A stretch of 64,000 bases of DNA from contig NZ_CP062260.1 of the NCBI RefSeq assembly GCF_014863545.1, positions 5,977,501-6,041,500 of the forward strand. The letters run 5' to 3'. The notes under the pieces are model-generated. The model did not search any database, was not told where the DNA came from, and saw only the letters and a list, made by a program, of their open reading frames with translations. This document shows positions 36,480 to 44,972 of the stretch, in pieces (the stretch's first letter is position 1; every line of letters begins with the position of its first letter). Source of the stretch: Paenibacillus sp. JNUCC32 (GTDB lineage: Bacteria > Bacillota > Bacilli > Paenibacillales > Paenibacillaceae). The position numbers were made by a program, and so were the translations under genes.

Positions 36480-37268
36480 TTAGGTTGCGCTGCCCTCCGC
36501 TTGAGCGAGCTGCAGCTGCTTGCGATAGATGAATCTGGAGATCGAAACGCTGATTTCGTACAGCAGGAACAGCGGGACAATCACGATCAGATCGGACATG
36601 ATATCCGGCGGCGTAATGGTCACGGCCACGATGCAGAGCAGGAAGTAGGCTGATTTGCGCATCTTGGCCAGCCGGTGCGGATTCACTATGCCGAGCTTCG
36701 TCAGAAAAACGACGATGGCGGGCATTTCGAACAGAAATCCGAACGGTACGGTCATATGAATCATGAACGTAAAGTATTTTTGCGCGGTATACATCGTTTG
36801 GAAGGCCCCTTCGGCCATGCGCTGCATGAACTGCAGCACCATCGGGAACAGCACGAAGTATCCGAAGCAGATGCCGGTAATGAATAACACGCTGATGACG
36901 GGAATGAGCAGCATGGCGGAGCGGTGGGTTCCGTCCGGCAGCGCCGGCTGCACGAACCGCCATATTTGGTAAGCGGCAATGGGAAGCGTGACGGTGACGG
37001 CCACCACGCCCGCAATGATCATATACACCCACATCACTTCGGAGGGACCGAGCAGAACGAGCTGCTCGTCCATCCCGCGTACCAGCCAGTGATAGATCTT
37101 CTCGACGTAGATGAAGGCGGCCACCATCGCGACCAGAAACGCAATCAGCGTGCGGATCAGGCGCTTCCGCATTTCCTCCAGGTGCTCGATCGCGCTTTGG
37201 TCGTTCGGATTAGCTGTGCTGCTTATTGACCGCTGCAGCAGTCTGCGGAGCATCGTCTTTTTTCGCAT
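36480..37268 (-). CDS. tatC: Sec-independent protein translocase TatC
   Basis: This 262-residue TatC (up to about 257 if it starts at the later ATG, 37253) has six membrane helices. The N-terminal [13 protein letters not shown] motif and the FGYFVLFP and [10 protein letters not shown] stretches are diagnostic. TatC recognises twin-arginine signal peptides and works with TatA. Its start overlaps the end of tatA by about 44-59 bp, and neither ATG has a strong ribosome site, so translation is likely coupled. The operon order phoX-tatA-tatC resembles the phoD-tatAd-tatCd arrangement of B. subtilis, a Tat pair dedicated to a phosphatase. Confidence 0.93.
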   Translation of the reverse strand: MRKKTMLRRLLQRSISSTANPNDQSAIEHLEEMRKRLIRTLIAFLVAMVAAFIYVEKIYHWLVRGMDEQLVLLGPSEVMWVYMIIAGVVAVTVTLPIAAYQIWRFVQPALPDGTHRSAMLLIPVISVLFITGICFGYFVLFPMVLQFMQRMAEGAFQTMYTAQKYFTFMIHMTVPFGFLFEMPAIVVFLTKLGIVNPHRLAKMRKSAYFLLCIVAVTITPPDIMSDLIVIVPLFLLYEISVSISRFIYRKQLQLAQAEGSAT

Positions 37269-37431
37269 TCTCGTCGTCTCCGTTCATCAAGCCGCGGGTT
37301 GCGCCCTTAAATTCGCTTAAGGTTCGCCCGAAAGCGCGACCGAGCTCGGGAAGCTTGGAGGGACCGAATATGATGAGTGCGATAATCAAAATAAGAATTA
37401 AACCACCGATTCCAATGTTGCCAAACGGCAT
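37210..37431 (-). CDS. tatA: Sec-independent translocase component TatA
   Basis: This 73-residue TatA has one N-terminal membrane helix ([23 protein letters not shown]), the FGPSKLP hinge, and an amphipathic helix [17 protein letters not shown], followed by a charged tail. GAAAGGAG precedes the ATG. It forms the protein-conducting assembly with TatC. It lies 24 bp downstream of phoX. Confidence 0.94.
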   Translation of the reverse strand: MPFGNIGIGGLILILIIALIIFGPSKLPELGRAFGRTLSEFKGATRGLMNGDDENAKKDDAPQTAAAVNKQHS

Positions 37432-37455
37432 GATCCTCGCTCCTTTCGATTGGTA

Positions 37456-39093
37456 TTATTCCAGTTTGAAGCCGCTAATCGCCACGACCGCGCAGCGCGC
37501 CATCTTTTCGCCGGAGCGGTGAGGCCATGTACTGGTTGGGTTGCTGAGGTCTTCCGTATTTTCGCCCGGGTGTTGAACGGACAGGAAGAGCGTCTGCTCG
37601 TCAGGAGTGAAGAAAGGGCCTGTCAGCTCGGACTCTACCGGCCCGGAAGCGAATTGCAGCGCTACTCCTTGTTCCGGCCCGCTCGTTGGGATCACGAACA
37701 GTCCGTTGTTCATAAAGGATTTATGAACGCCTTTGTTCTGGCTGCTGCTGGAGATGTCCGTCACGACCCACAGGTCGCCGTTCGAGTCGAACGCCAGGTT
37801 GTCCGGCGAGCTGAAGCCGGATTGACGTCCGCCGGCAGCAAAGATCTCAAAGTCGAACTCCATGGCGGCCAGATCGTTGCCTGCTTCAAAGATACGCGTG
37901 ATATGACCGTGGATGTTGCCGTGATTGTCGTTGTTCGTATGGCAGACAAACACGGTGTTATCGAACGGCGAGATCTCGATGTCTTCCGGACGGTCCGTCG
38001 GCGTTCCGCCGACAAGACGCGCAGCTTCCTGACAGTAAGTCACAACGTCCCCTTGGGACTTGAATTTGGCCTGGAGCTCTTTATCTTCTGCAGTGGCCTT
38101 GGCTACGGCTTCAAGGGTGACCGGCTGCCACTTACCCGATTTCAGGTTGGCAACGTACAGGGTTCCGTCTTCCAGAAGCGCAGAGTTGGCGCGCCCTTTG
38201 CTCTTATCGTATTTGTGCTTGCTGATGAATTTATAGACGCAGGCATCCTTCTTGTCGTCGCCCATATAGACAACGACCCGGCCGTCTGCGGCAAGGCCCA
38301 TGGCGGTGTTTTCATGATTGAATCTGCCGAGGGCGGTGTGCTTTTTCAAGAAGGATTTATCGAACGGGTCTACCTCGACGACCCAGCCGTAGTGCGTATC
38401 CGGCAGGTTCGAGACTGCCGCCGTGTCTTCGAAATTCTCTTCGCAGGACAAAACCGTGTTCCACAGCGTTACGCCGCCGGAGCAGTTGGCAAACGTGCCG
38501 GTCGCCGTCGTGGCGCCTTTCAGGGCAGGGATGCCCTTAGCCGGGCCGGTGATATCGAATTTGCTGAAGCCGTTGATGCGGCGGGCATGGGTGGAGGTGG
38601 TGTCCATTTTCCATACGCCCTTTTCGTCGCGGTATACCTCAATGACCGACATGCCTTGGTAATACAGGTTTTTATGGATTTGATCCGCCGTCATTTTCCC
38701 GTCCTTCACAGGTCCGATCGAGAAGATGGTGGAATACTCATGATTGTTGACCAGGAGGCCGCGGACATTGGAGCCCTTGAGCGGGAAAAATGCGTTGTAA
38801 TCGCAGCCGGAGCCGAATTTTTCGCCAGCCGGATTGATTACGTCGTCGAATGCCGCAATGACATCATATTTAAAATTTTTAGGCAGGACGAGCTGGTCTG
38901 CTTTGGTTGGTTCGATTGGCTCGAAGTAGCCGCTGACCCGATTCGTTTTGAATCCGAACAGATGATTTGCGGTTCCGGACATGGCGGAGGCCTTTCCTTC
39001 CAATACGCCTAAGCCTGCCGAAGCGGCTGCCAATGCGGTTGCGCCCGTACCCAGATAAGACAGAAACGTTTTGCGGTCCATCGTTTTATTCAA
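37456..39093 (-). CDS. phoX: PhoX-family alkaline phosphatase (DUF839), Tat-exported
   Basis: This 545-residue PhoX-type protein belongs to the calcium/iron-dependent alkaline phosphatases that hydrolyse phosphate monoesters outside the membrane. It begins MNKTMDRKTFLSYLGTG then a hydrophobic alanine-rich core and ASA at about residue 37: a Tat-like signal with Arg-Lys instead of the usual Arg-Arg. The stretches VNNHEYS and GGVTLWNTVLSCEENFED are typical. TTG 39093 is preferred because AGGGGTGG is seven bases upstream; ATG at codon 5 is too far. It is followed by tatA and tatC. Phosphate-starvation control (PhoP) is expected but no Pho box was identified. Confidence 0.9.
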   Translation of the reverse strand: MNKTMDRKTFLSYLGTGATALAAASAGLGVLEGKASAMSGTANHLFGFKTNRVSGYFEPIEPTKADQLVLPKNFKYDVIAAFDDVINPAGEKFGSGCDYNAFFPLKGSNVRGLLVNNHEYSTIFSIGPVKDGKMTADQIHKNLYYQGMSVIEVYRDEKGVWKMDTTSTHARRINGFSKFDITGPAKGIPALKGATTATGTFANCSGGVTLWNTVLSCEENFEDTAAVSNLPDTHYGWVVEVDPFDKSFLKKHTALGRFNHENTAMGLAADGRVVVYMGDDKKDACVYKFISKHKYDKSKGRANSALLEDGTLYVANLKSGKWQPVTLEAVAKATAEDKELQAKFKSQGDVVTYCQEAARLVGGTPTDRPEDIEISPFDNTVFVCHTNNDNHGNIHGHITRIFEAGNDLAAMEFDFEIFAAGGRQSGFSSPDNLAFDSNGDLWVVTDISSSSQNKGVHKSFMNNGLFVIPTSGPEQGVALQFASGPVESELTGPFFTPDEQTLFLSVQHPGENTEDLSNPTSTWPHRSGEKMARCAVVAISGFKLE

Positions 39094-39205
39094 GCTTATC
39101 CACCCCTAATGTATAAATTGCCATCAGGACAAGTTTATAGGGGAAATGTTATGGGAATATCATCGGTGAATGGTGGAAATGTAAAAATAAAGTAATCTAG
39201 GGGGG

Positions 39206-39508
39206 CTATCGCCGCCCCCGAACATTTTTGGACTTGCGGGATTTGGGGATGGTGCCGGGAGGAGTCTTGCGGATCCAGCGGATGAAGGACTGCATGGCCG
39301 GATCCTGTTGCAGTGCCGCCAAGGTCGTTAAGCCTTGATCGACGAGCTGTTTATTGGTATAGAGATGATGGATTTGCTTGTGGCATGGAATGCACAACAG
39401 GGCGGTGGGAAGGCGAGCGCCGCCATACTCCCGGGGAGTCAGATGGTGAACGGTGGTTTCCACTCCGGTCCTGCCGCAGCAAGCGCACCGATTCTCTGTA
39501 TCGTCCAG
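39206..39508 (-). CDS. small HNH-endonuclease-like protein with probable CTG start
   Basis: This is about 100 residues with two CXXC pairs (CACC near residues 8-11 and CIPC further on) and the HNH-type HHLTPREYGG and CHKQIHHLYTN motifs. The basic C-terminus is KSRKSKNVRGRR. Conventional starts do not fit: the only GTG in frame (39463) would remove the first zinc-binding cysteines. An AAGGAGGT (39515-39522) lies six bases before a CTG at 39508, with a stop further upstream and no ATG/GTG/TTG between. Function of free-standing small HNH proteins is unclear: nuclease, possibly in repair. Confidence 0.72.
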   Translation of the reverse strand: MDDTENRCACCGRTGVETTVHHLTPREYGGARLPTALLCIPCHKQIHHLYTNKQLVDQGLTTLAALQQDPAMQSFIRWIRKTPPGTIPKSRKSKNVRGRR

Positions 39509-39565
39509 AGGAGCACCTCCTTCATGGTTGCGGGATCGAAGCTAAATCCGCTTTATTGGTTTGCC

Positions 39566-40426
39566 TCAAATGGGGGGGCGTTTATACCGCTGACGCATCT
39601 GATCAGCCATAATGCGGATATCCTCGGCCCCAGGCATCGTAAACCTGGAAGCCGCTTCGGCCAAATCCTTGCCTGCCTGCCATCCTCGAATGACCCCTTT
39701 AACGGCTGCGGTGAATTGACGCACCGCGTCGAAGCCGATGCCGATGTTGGTCAGTTCCTCGAGGCTCGCGGTGCTGTCAGCTTCTACTAGAGGATAATGC
39801 TTGGGGTCGGCTCCCTCAGCTGCGATATCATAGAAGGAACGGACCAGCCGGGCGCGTTCGCTGCCCGAACCTTCGGCAATGATAAAAGCCTGGATAATGA
39901 AGGCTTTCCGCTGCCGCCGCTGGGCAATGCCGCAAAATTTGAGGCCGCCGATGCTGAGATCAAACGTACCGGGGCAGAAGGCGCCGGCGATTTCGCCGGT
40001 ATCGACGTTTCGGCCCGTGCCGCGGAGGGCTTCCCGGATCAGCTCCACCATAATTTCAAAGTCCTGATGGAAATCAGGCGCCGGTCCGGCGGAGGAAAAC
40101 GGAAGGATGAGGGAGAGGTTCACCACGCCCGCGTCCAAGGGTACCGCGGCACCGCCCGAATGGCGGACGGCGGTGTCATAGCCGAGGTAACGAAGGTGGG
40201 CCTCCCCTTGCAGCGCCTCGGGCAGGCGGCTGTCGCGCACGCCCATGACAAAGGCGCGCGGATGCCGCCACAGATGGCAGATGGCGGGCCCGCCCTCTCC
40301 GGTCAGCCTGCATAAAAGCTCGTCCAGCGCAAAATGATACAGCACGTCCTGGTGCGCTAAATTATCGGTCCGGTCAAGCAGCAGGACGGGTTGGTCTTCT
40401 GGTAGTATCAGCGGCGGAATGTTCAC
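39566..40426 (-). CDS. lipL: octanoyl-[GcvH]:protein N-octanoyltransferase
   Basis: This 286-residue LipL-type amidotransferase moves octanoyl or lipoyl groups from GcvH to E2 subunits in the B. subtilis-type lipoate pathway. The catalytic cysteine is C151 in GAFCPGTFDLSIGGLKF, matching LipL's EGFCPGTYDLS pattern, and the RHSGGAAVPLD stretch is the biotin/lipoyl-binding site signature. GTG 40426 has AAGGAGG ten bases upstream. LipM and LplJ relatives have the cysteine elsewhere, so LipL is preferred. Tandem repeats precede the gene. Confidence 0.88.
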   Translation of the reverse strand: MNIPPLILPEDQPVLLLDRTDNLAHQDVLYHFALDELLCRLTGEGGPAICHLWRHPRAFVMGVRDSRLPEALQGEAHLRYLGYDTAVRHSGGAAVPLDAGVVNLSLILPFSSAGPAPDFHQDFEIMVELIREALRGTGRNVDTGEIAGAFCPGTFDLSIGGLKFCGIAQRRQRKAFIIQAFIIAEGSGSERARLVRSFYDIAAEGADPKHYPLVEADSTASLEELTNIGIGFDAVRQFTAAVKGVIRGWQAGKDLAEAASRFTMPGAEDIRIMADQMRQRYKRPPI

Positions 40427-40511
40427 GCTTGTTGCGCCTCCTTAATAGGGATAGGGTAAAGTAAAGCCCGATCAAATCTTGTTCCATGAACAGCATACCA
40501 TAAATTCATGA

Positions 40512-40588
40512 TCTTCCTGATATCGCAAGAAAAACTTCCTTTAAATGCGGTCTGTCATCTGCAATGTACGTCGATCAACGTTTTTGTT
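40512..40588 (+). repeat. tandem intergenic repeat, copy B
   Basis: This 77-base segment starts TCTTCCTGATATCGCAAGAA and ends AACGTTTTTGTT. It repeats 110 bp later (copy C) with a single-base indel. Short hairpin-forming ACGT...ACGT arms lie near its end. Confidence 0.85.
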
Positions 40589-40621
40589 TAGATAGCAGAG
40601 AGTATAAACTTCGAAGCATGT

Positions 40622-40699
40622 TCTTCCTGATATCGCAAGAAAAACTTCCTTTAAATGCGGTCTGTCATCTGCGAATGTACGTCGATCAACGTTTTTGTT
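40622..40699 (+). repeat. tandem intergenic repeat, copy C
   Basis: This 78-base segment is identical to copy B except for one extra G after TCATCTGC. The spacing of the two copies is 110 bp. Its end overlaps the putative cysK -10 box. Confidence 0.85.
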
Positions 40700-40789
40700 A
40701 TAATCCGAGTAAGCTTATTGTCTTTGTGAGTCATATGGTTTGATTGGAGAATGACTTCACTTCATATATAAAAGGAGAAGATCAACATC

Positions 40790-41704
40790 ATGGAGATCTA
40801 TAATAGTGTGGTTGATATGATCGGCCAGACGCCAATGGTGAAACTTCGGCGGGTAGTGCCAGAAGGATCAGCCGACGTCTATGTAAAGCTTGAGAGATTC
40901 AATCCTTCCGGCAGCGTGAAGGACCGCGCGGCCTACAATCTAATTCATACCGCGGAGGAGCAAGGCCTGCTCCAACCGGGCGGCACCATTATCGAGCCGA
41001 CGAGCGGGAATACCGGCATCGGCTTGGCGATGATTGCAGCCGCCAAGGGCTATCGGGCCATCTTGATTATGCCGGACAACATGTCCAAGGAACGGATTAA
41101 TATCTTGAAGGCCTACGGTGCGGAGGTCGTGCTGACACCGAGCAGCGAACGCATGCCGGGCTCGATTGCCAAGGCGCTCGTGCTTAGGGAGCAGATTCCG
41201 GGCAGCTTCATTCCGCAGCAGTTCGAGAATGCGGCCAACCCGGACATTCACAGGGTGACGACAGCACCGGAAATAATGGAACAGATGGAAGGGCGGCTGG
41301 ACGCCTTCGTGGCGACGGCGGGAACGGGCGGCACCGTAACCGGAACCGGGGAAGAGCTGAGGAAGTCTTTGCCGAACCTCCATATCGCGGTGGTCGAGCC
41401 GCAGGGCTCGTCCGTGCTCTCCGGCGGACAGCCGGGACCGCACAAGCTCGTGGGCACAAGCCCGGGCTTCGTACCAAAGATCCTGAATACAAGCGTATAT
41501 GACGAGATTATCCAGATCGCCGACGAGGATGCATTGCAGACCGTTCGGAATTTGGCCCGCAAGGAAGGAATACTGGTAGGCCCATCCTCCGGCGCATCGG
41601 TATTCGCGGCCCTTCGCGTAGCGAAGCGGCTGGGGGAAGGGAAGCGGGTTGTCTGCATTGCCCCGGATACGGGAGAGCGGTATCTCAGCATGGATATTTT
41701 CTAA
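40790..41704 (+). CDS. cysK: cysteine synthase (O-acetylserine sulfhydrylase)
   Basis: This 304-residue PLP enzyme makes cysteine from O-acetylserine and sulfide. The PLP lysine is in NPSGSVKDRAAYN, followed by the TSGNTGIGLA substrate loop and the GTGGTVTGTG phosphate-binding loop. AAAAGGAG precedes the ATG. It is monocistronic, ending in a perfect hairpin terminator. Type A cysteine synthase fits best; a sulfocysteine or cystathionine-type variant cannot be fully excluded. Confidence 0.93.
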   Translation: MEIYNSVVDMIGQTPMVKLRRVVPEGSADVYVKLERFNPSGSVKDRAAYNLIHTAEEQGLLQPGGTIIEPTSGNTGIGLAMIAAAKGYRAILIMPDNMSKERINILKAYGAEVVLTPSSERMPGSIAKALVLREQIPGSFIPQQFENAANPDIHRVTTAPEIMEQMEGRLDAFVATAGTGGTVTGTGEELRKSLPNLHIAVVEPQGSSVLSGGQPGPHKLVGTSPGFVPKILNTSVYDEIIQIADEDALQTVRNLARKEGILVGPSSGASVFAALRVAKRLGEGKRVVCIAPDTGERYLSMDIF

Positions 41705-41709
41705 GCGGG

Positions 41710-41739
41710 AAGGACCTCCGGTTAACCGGAGGTCCTTTC
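41710..41739. terminator. terminator of cysK overlapping the convergent gene's stop
   Basis: AAGGACCTCCGGTT/AACCGGAGGTCCTT is a perfect self-complementary 28-base stem, followed by T-rich sequence. The stop codon of the minus-strand P-loop gene (41722) lies inside it. Confidence 0.88.
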
Positions 41740-42276
41740 TTGGTGTTCTATGGAGGGCATCCGCTGCTTAAGCTCCTGCATGAGTTGTTCATGGCTCCTC
41801 ACGACGACCACTTTGCCGGGATAATCCGCAAGCGTGTCCTGGATCTGATATCTGCCCTCCCGCTGATAGGAGGCGCTCCAATCGAACATTTTTTTGAGCA
41901 TGTCCCAAGTAGGGGTATAGTGCGCTTGTTCAAGTCGCAGTCGTTGCTTGATGAACCTTGTGATGATCCGGTAGGTTATTGTGGAGTAGGACGGGTTCAG
42001 AAAAACGATGAGATCCGCATGGCGGAAGCTGGGGCTGACCCATTTCAGATGAGCGCCCTCGATGATCCAGCCATTCGTGTTCACGATGCTTAGCAATAGC
42101 GCGTCCCGATCCGCCTCACTCCTCCTGATATCGTCCGGCTGGGCCCGCTCCCATACGACATTGTCGAGCTCGTAATAAGGGAGATTAAACCGGGCGGACA
42201 GCTTCCGGGCAAGCGTTGTCTTGCCGCTGCCGACGGAGCCGATAATATGGATCCGGTTCGGGATCTTAGTGTCCAT
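41722..42276 (-). CDS. P-loop kinase-like protein (adenylate kinase/FlaR-like)
   Basis: This 184-residue protein has a Walker A motif GSVGSGKTTLAR at about residues 13-24 and the LPYYELDNVVW stretch typical of 'DNA topology modulation protein FlaR' and adenylate kinase-like families. Further signs are GWIIEGAHLKW and ADLIVFLNP. These proteins bind ATP and probably phosphorylate a small substrate; no function is established. The last codons (ERTSG and stop) lie within the cysK terminator hairpin. The ribosome site is weak. Confidence 0.82.
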   Translation of the reverse strand: MDTKIPNRIHIIGSVGSGKTTLARKLSARFNLPYYELDNVVWERAQPDDIRRSEADRDALLLSIVNTNGWIIEGAHLKWVSPSFRHADLIVFLNPSYSTITYRIITRFIKQRLRLEQAHYTPTWDMLKKMFDWSASYQREGRYQIQDTLADYPGKVVVVRSHEQLMQELKQRMPSIEHQERTSG

Positions 42277-42359
42277 AAGAGATCACCGCATTCATGAGAA
42301 ATGGTAGTTAATCATTTCGGTACCGGAGCGGGGATGTCCTTGTTTCGTTAGTCGTAAAA

Positions 42360-43529
42360 TTATAGTGCCTCCTGCGGCGAATCGCAAATCTGCTTGAAGA
42401 AGGCCGTGATTTGCTCGGCAATCCAGGAGGGTTGTTCCGCGGCAATGAAATGCCCGCCCGCATTCAGGTCCTTCCAGTGGATCACATTCGGAAATATCCG
42501 CTCCACGAATGTCCGGGGCGGACGCTCATTCCGCTGAGCGGTTAAGGTGACTCCGTGCGGTACAGGTGAAAACTCTTCGGGCCCCGGCCACCTTGTATGC
42601 TTGCCTTCATAATAATAACGGTTCGAGGCATTGATGCTCTGGGTCAGCCAGTAAATGGAGACGTTGGCCATGAGCTGTTCCTTGCTGAAATGCTGCAAGA
42701 CGTTATCATCCTCGGGAGAGGTCCAATAGTGCCATTTTTCCAGAATGAACGCGGCCAGCGCTACGGGCGAATCATGCAAACCATAGGCCGCGGTCTGCGG
42801 ACGTGTGCCCAGGATATGGGCGTAAGCGCCCTCCTCGCGTTCCCATTGCTTCTGATATTCGAGGAAAGCGGTCTCCTCGTCGGACAGCGTGGAAGACGAA
42901 TCCGCATAGGGACTTGGGTTCCCAGGCGAGGTGGTATGATAGCCGATGAACCGGTCGGGATGGTCAAGACACATAAGTCCGAGGATGCTGGCACCGATAT
43001 CGTAGCCATGTGCGCCGAATCGTTCATAACCAAGCCCTGTCATTAGTTTCATGAGCAGTTCCCCGGCCTGACGGTCCTCAAAGCCCGGACGTAGAGGAAT
43101 GCCGGAGAACCCATGGCCCGGGATAGACGGTATGACAACGTCAAAGGAAATTTCCGCATGACCGCCGAATTGCCCAGGATTCATAAGATATGGGATAAGT
43201 TCCAGCATTTCATAGAAGGAGCTCGGCCAACCATGAGCAATGAGGAGCGGTACGGAGTGTTCGCCGCTGCCCTTGATATGTATAAAGTGAATATCGATTC
43301 CATCGATTTGGGCGATATAATTCGGATAAGTCTGAATGGAGCGCCGGAAGGCTCCCCAATCGAATTCATGCCTCCAGTAGGCGACCATGTCCTTCATGAA
43401 ATCAAGGGGGATGCCATAATTCCAATTTCCGCCGGGGATTTCGTCAGGCCACCGGGTCATGTCTAGGCGCCGATATAAATCGTCGATGGCAGCGGACTCG
43501 ATTTGAAAAGAAAACGGTTGGATATTCAT
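42360..43529 (-). CDS. epoxide hydrolase-like alpha/beta hydrolase
   Basis: This 389-residue protein has an N-terminal epoxide-hydrolase (EHN) cap-like region (1-110) and an alpha/beta hydrolase fold with the oxyanion motif AHGWPSS, nucleophile D177 in GAHGYDIGAS, and the catalytic His in NAGGHFIAAE. It converts epoxides to diols in relatives; the substrate here is unknown. ATG 43529 follows AAGAGGTG; an in-frame GTG at 43538 lies inside that site. It is divergent from a CGNR-type regulator. Confidence 0.87.
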   Translation of the reverse strand: MNIQPFSFQIESAAIDDLYRRLDMTRWPDEIPGGNWNYGIPLDFMKDMVAYWRHEFDWGAFRRSIQTYPNYIAQIDGIDIHFIHIKGSGEHSVPLLIAHGWPSSFYEMLELIPYLMNPGQFGGHAEISFDVVIPSIPGHGFSGIPLRPGFEDRQAGELLMKLMTGLGYERFGAHGYDIGASILGLMCLDHPDRFIGYHTTSPGNPSPYADSSSTLSDEETAFLEYQKQWEREEGAYAHILGTRPQTAAYGLHDSPVALAAFILEKWHYWTSPEDDNVLQHFSKEQLMANVSIYWLTQSINASNRYYYEGKHTRWPGPEEFSPVPHGVTLTAQRNERPPRTFVERIFPNVIHWKDLNAGGHFIAAEQPSWIAEQITAFFKQICDSPQEAL

Positions 43530-43720
43530 TCGTTTCACCTCTTAGGAAGAATGGGAGTCTGGTATACTGATACCAGCAGACCTGCAGCAGAATAGATAAA
43601 AATGGAGCAGGGGTGCTTTCTTTTAATGTGATGACCATTAAAATATTATAAATGGTTAACTAACCGATAAATACACTTTACTGGTTTGTTATAGGTAAAT
43701 CAATAGGAGGTTTGTTTGTT

Positions 43721-44278
43721 GTGGGAAATGAATTTGAGCAGCTCGAAATCATCGCCGATTTTATCAACACCCATGATAAACGGATGCGGTATGAGGGGGA
43801 CCCGGGTTTGGAGCTGCTTTCTACCGCGGACGATCTGCGTACATGGCTGTTAAAAAACGGTTTTATTCTGAAACAGGACACCGTATCCGAAGAGGATCTG
43901 GCTTTGGCCCGCGATCTGCGGGGCGGCTTAAGGGCAGCCATTCCGAATAATATACATGACCACAAGGAAGCGGGCTTCCAAGCGTTAAACCGTGCAGCCG
44001 GCCGATTCCGGTTCGCCTATAGCTTCAGTGAAGCCTCTGACGCCATTGAGCCAGTGGATGCACAAGGAAGAGGGGGCTTGGCCCGGCTGCTGATTCTGGT
44101 ATTCAGGCTTCGTGAGAACAACGTGTGGAACAGATTGAGAGTGTGCACAGCCGCGGATTGCCAGTGGGTATTCGTTGACCGCTCCAGGCCGGGAACGGGC
44201 AAGTGGTGCTCAATGAAGGCCTGCGGCAATCGGGCAAAAAATAAGACGTATCGGGAGCGGGCGAAGTCCATGGGATGA
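43721..44278 (+). CDS. CGNR zinc-finger protein (ABATE domain)
   Basis: This 185-residue protein has an N-terminal ABATE domain (about 5-120, with FINTHDKRMRYEGDPGLELL) and a C-terminal CGNR zinc finger (about 135-180, with the CTAADCQWVFVD and KWCSMKACGNRAK motifs). Such proteins are putative DNA-binding, possibly stress-responsive regulators. GTG 43721, ten bases after AGGAGG, is preferred over TTG 43712. It is divergent from the epoxide hydrolase gene and may control it. Confidence 0.86.
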   Translation: MGNEFEQLEIIADFINTHDKRMRYEGDPGLELLSTADDLRTWLLKNGFILKQDTVSEEDLALARDLRGGLRAAIPNNIHDHKEAGFQALNRAAGRFRFAYSFSEASDAIEPVDAQGRGGLARLLILVFRLRENNVWNRLRVCTAADCQWVFVDRSRPGTGKWCSMKACGNRAKNKTYRERAKSMG

Positions 44279-44327
44279 ACTGCCTGCCATAGGAACGGGC
44301 TTGGATAAGGATCATCGCCCCTCCATC

Positions 44328-44363
44328 GACCAATCAAGCGTTTGTCTTGATCGGTCTTTTTTT
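44328..44363 (+). terminator. terminator after CGNR gene
   Basis: GACCAATCAAG pairs with CTTGATCGGTC (one mismatch) around a 7-base loop and is followed by seven Ts. Confidence 0.85.
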
Positions 44364-44454
44364 CGTGGAGCCGAACGTTTTAAACAGGAATACACGGTCC
44401 TATAACGAAATGGTTGTTACTTATTATTTTTTTTATTGAAAAATGTGAAGCGTT

Positions 44455-44481
44455 TGTCGATTAGGGGAAACTCTATTCGTT
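44455..44481 (+). promoter_or_regulatory. ECF42-type promoter upstream of DGPF/sigma operon
   Basis: TGTCGA, a 17-base spacer and CGTT. The same layout, TGTCGA-17-CGTC, occurs at 46287-46313. ECF42 sigma factors are reported to use a TGTCGA/CGTC pair, so this is probably the autoregulated promoter of the sigma operon. Confidence 0.7.
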
Positions 44482-44540
44482 GGTTAAACATAGGACGAAA
44501 AATTTAAGCGAAAGCAACGATAACCAGGAGGGGAAGAAAC

Positions 44541-44972
44541 ATGAGATTTATGATGATCGTGAAAGCAACCGAGGATTCCGAGGCAGGCGTGCTGCCAAGC
44601 GCAGAGCAATTGGATGCCATGATGAGGTACAACATGGAGCTGGCGAGGGCGGGCGTGCTGCTTGCTGCGGATGGGCTCCATCCAAGCTCGGGCGCCATCC
44701 GGATTTCTTATCCGGAGCCGGGAGGCAAGCCGAAAATCACCGATGGTCCCTTTACGGAAGCGAAGGAACTGATCGCGGGGTACACCTTGATCGAAGTGAA
44801 AACGAGAGAAGAGGCGATCGAGTGGGCCAAACGCATGCCCGATCCGCACGGCTTCGGCGCGGGGCAGATCGAGCTCCGTCAGGTATTCGAACCGACAGAG
44901 CTGACGCAGGACCCGGAAGCGCAGGCCAAACAATTTGAAATGCGCGAACACATCCAAAGGCAGAATCCGTAA
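44541..44972 (+). CDS. YCII/DGPF-domain protein
   Basis: This 143-residue ferredoxin-like fold protein of the YCII family carries the DGPF motif in ITDGPFTEAKELIAGY. It is the usual partner of ECF42 sigma factors. AGGAGG lies nine bases before the ATG, and its stop overlaps the sigma gene's start by one base. Its role is not established, and may be in sigma control or oxidative stress. A promoter matching the ECF42 motif precedes it. Confidence 0.9.
   Translation: MRFMMIVKATEDSEAGVLPSAEQLDAMMRYNMELARAGVLLAADGLHPSSGAIRISYPEPGGKPKITDGPFTEAKELIAGYTLIEVKTREEAIEWAKRMPDPHGFGAGQIELRQVFEPTELTQDPEAQAKQFEMREHIQRQNP

Larger units (their letters stand above)
40427..40789. other. intergenic region between lipL and cysK
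   Basis: No gene. The region is filled by repeat copies B and C and the start regions of the two divergent genes. TATAAT at 40699-40704, overlapping the end of copy C, is a likely -10 box for cysK; the -35 at 17 bp (TGTACG) is weak. No T-box or SAM riboswitch features were found. Confidence 0.5.

Noticed and set aside
37450..39012. A 520-codon plus-strand frame opposite phoX
   Set aside because: Shadow of phoX; high-GC codon bias leaves the antisense frame open.
40427..40789. T-box or SAM riboswitch before cysK
   Set aside because: No conserved T-box sequence, specifier stem or S-box core was found; the region is explained by tandem repeats.
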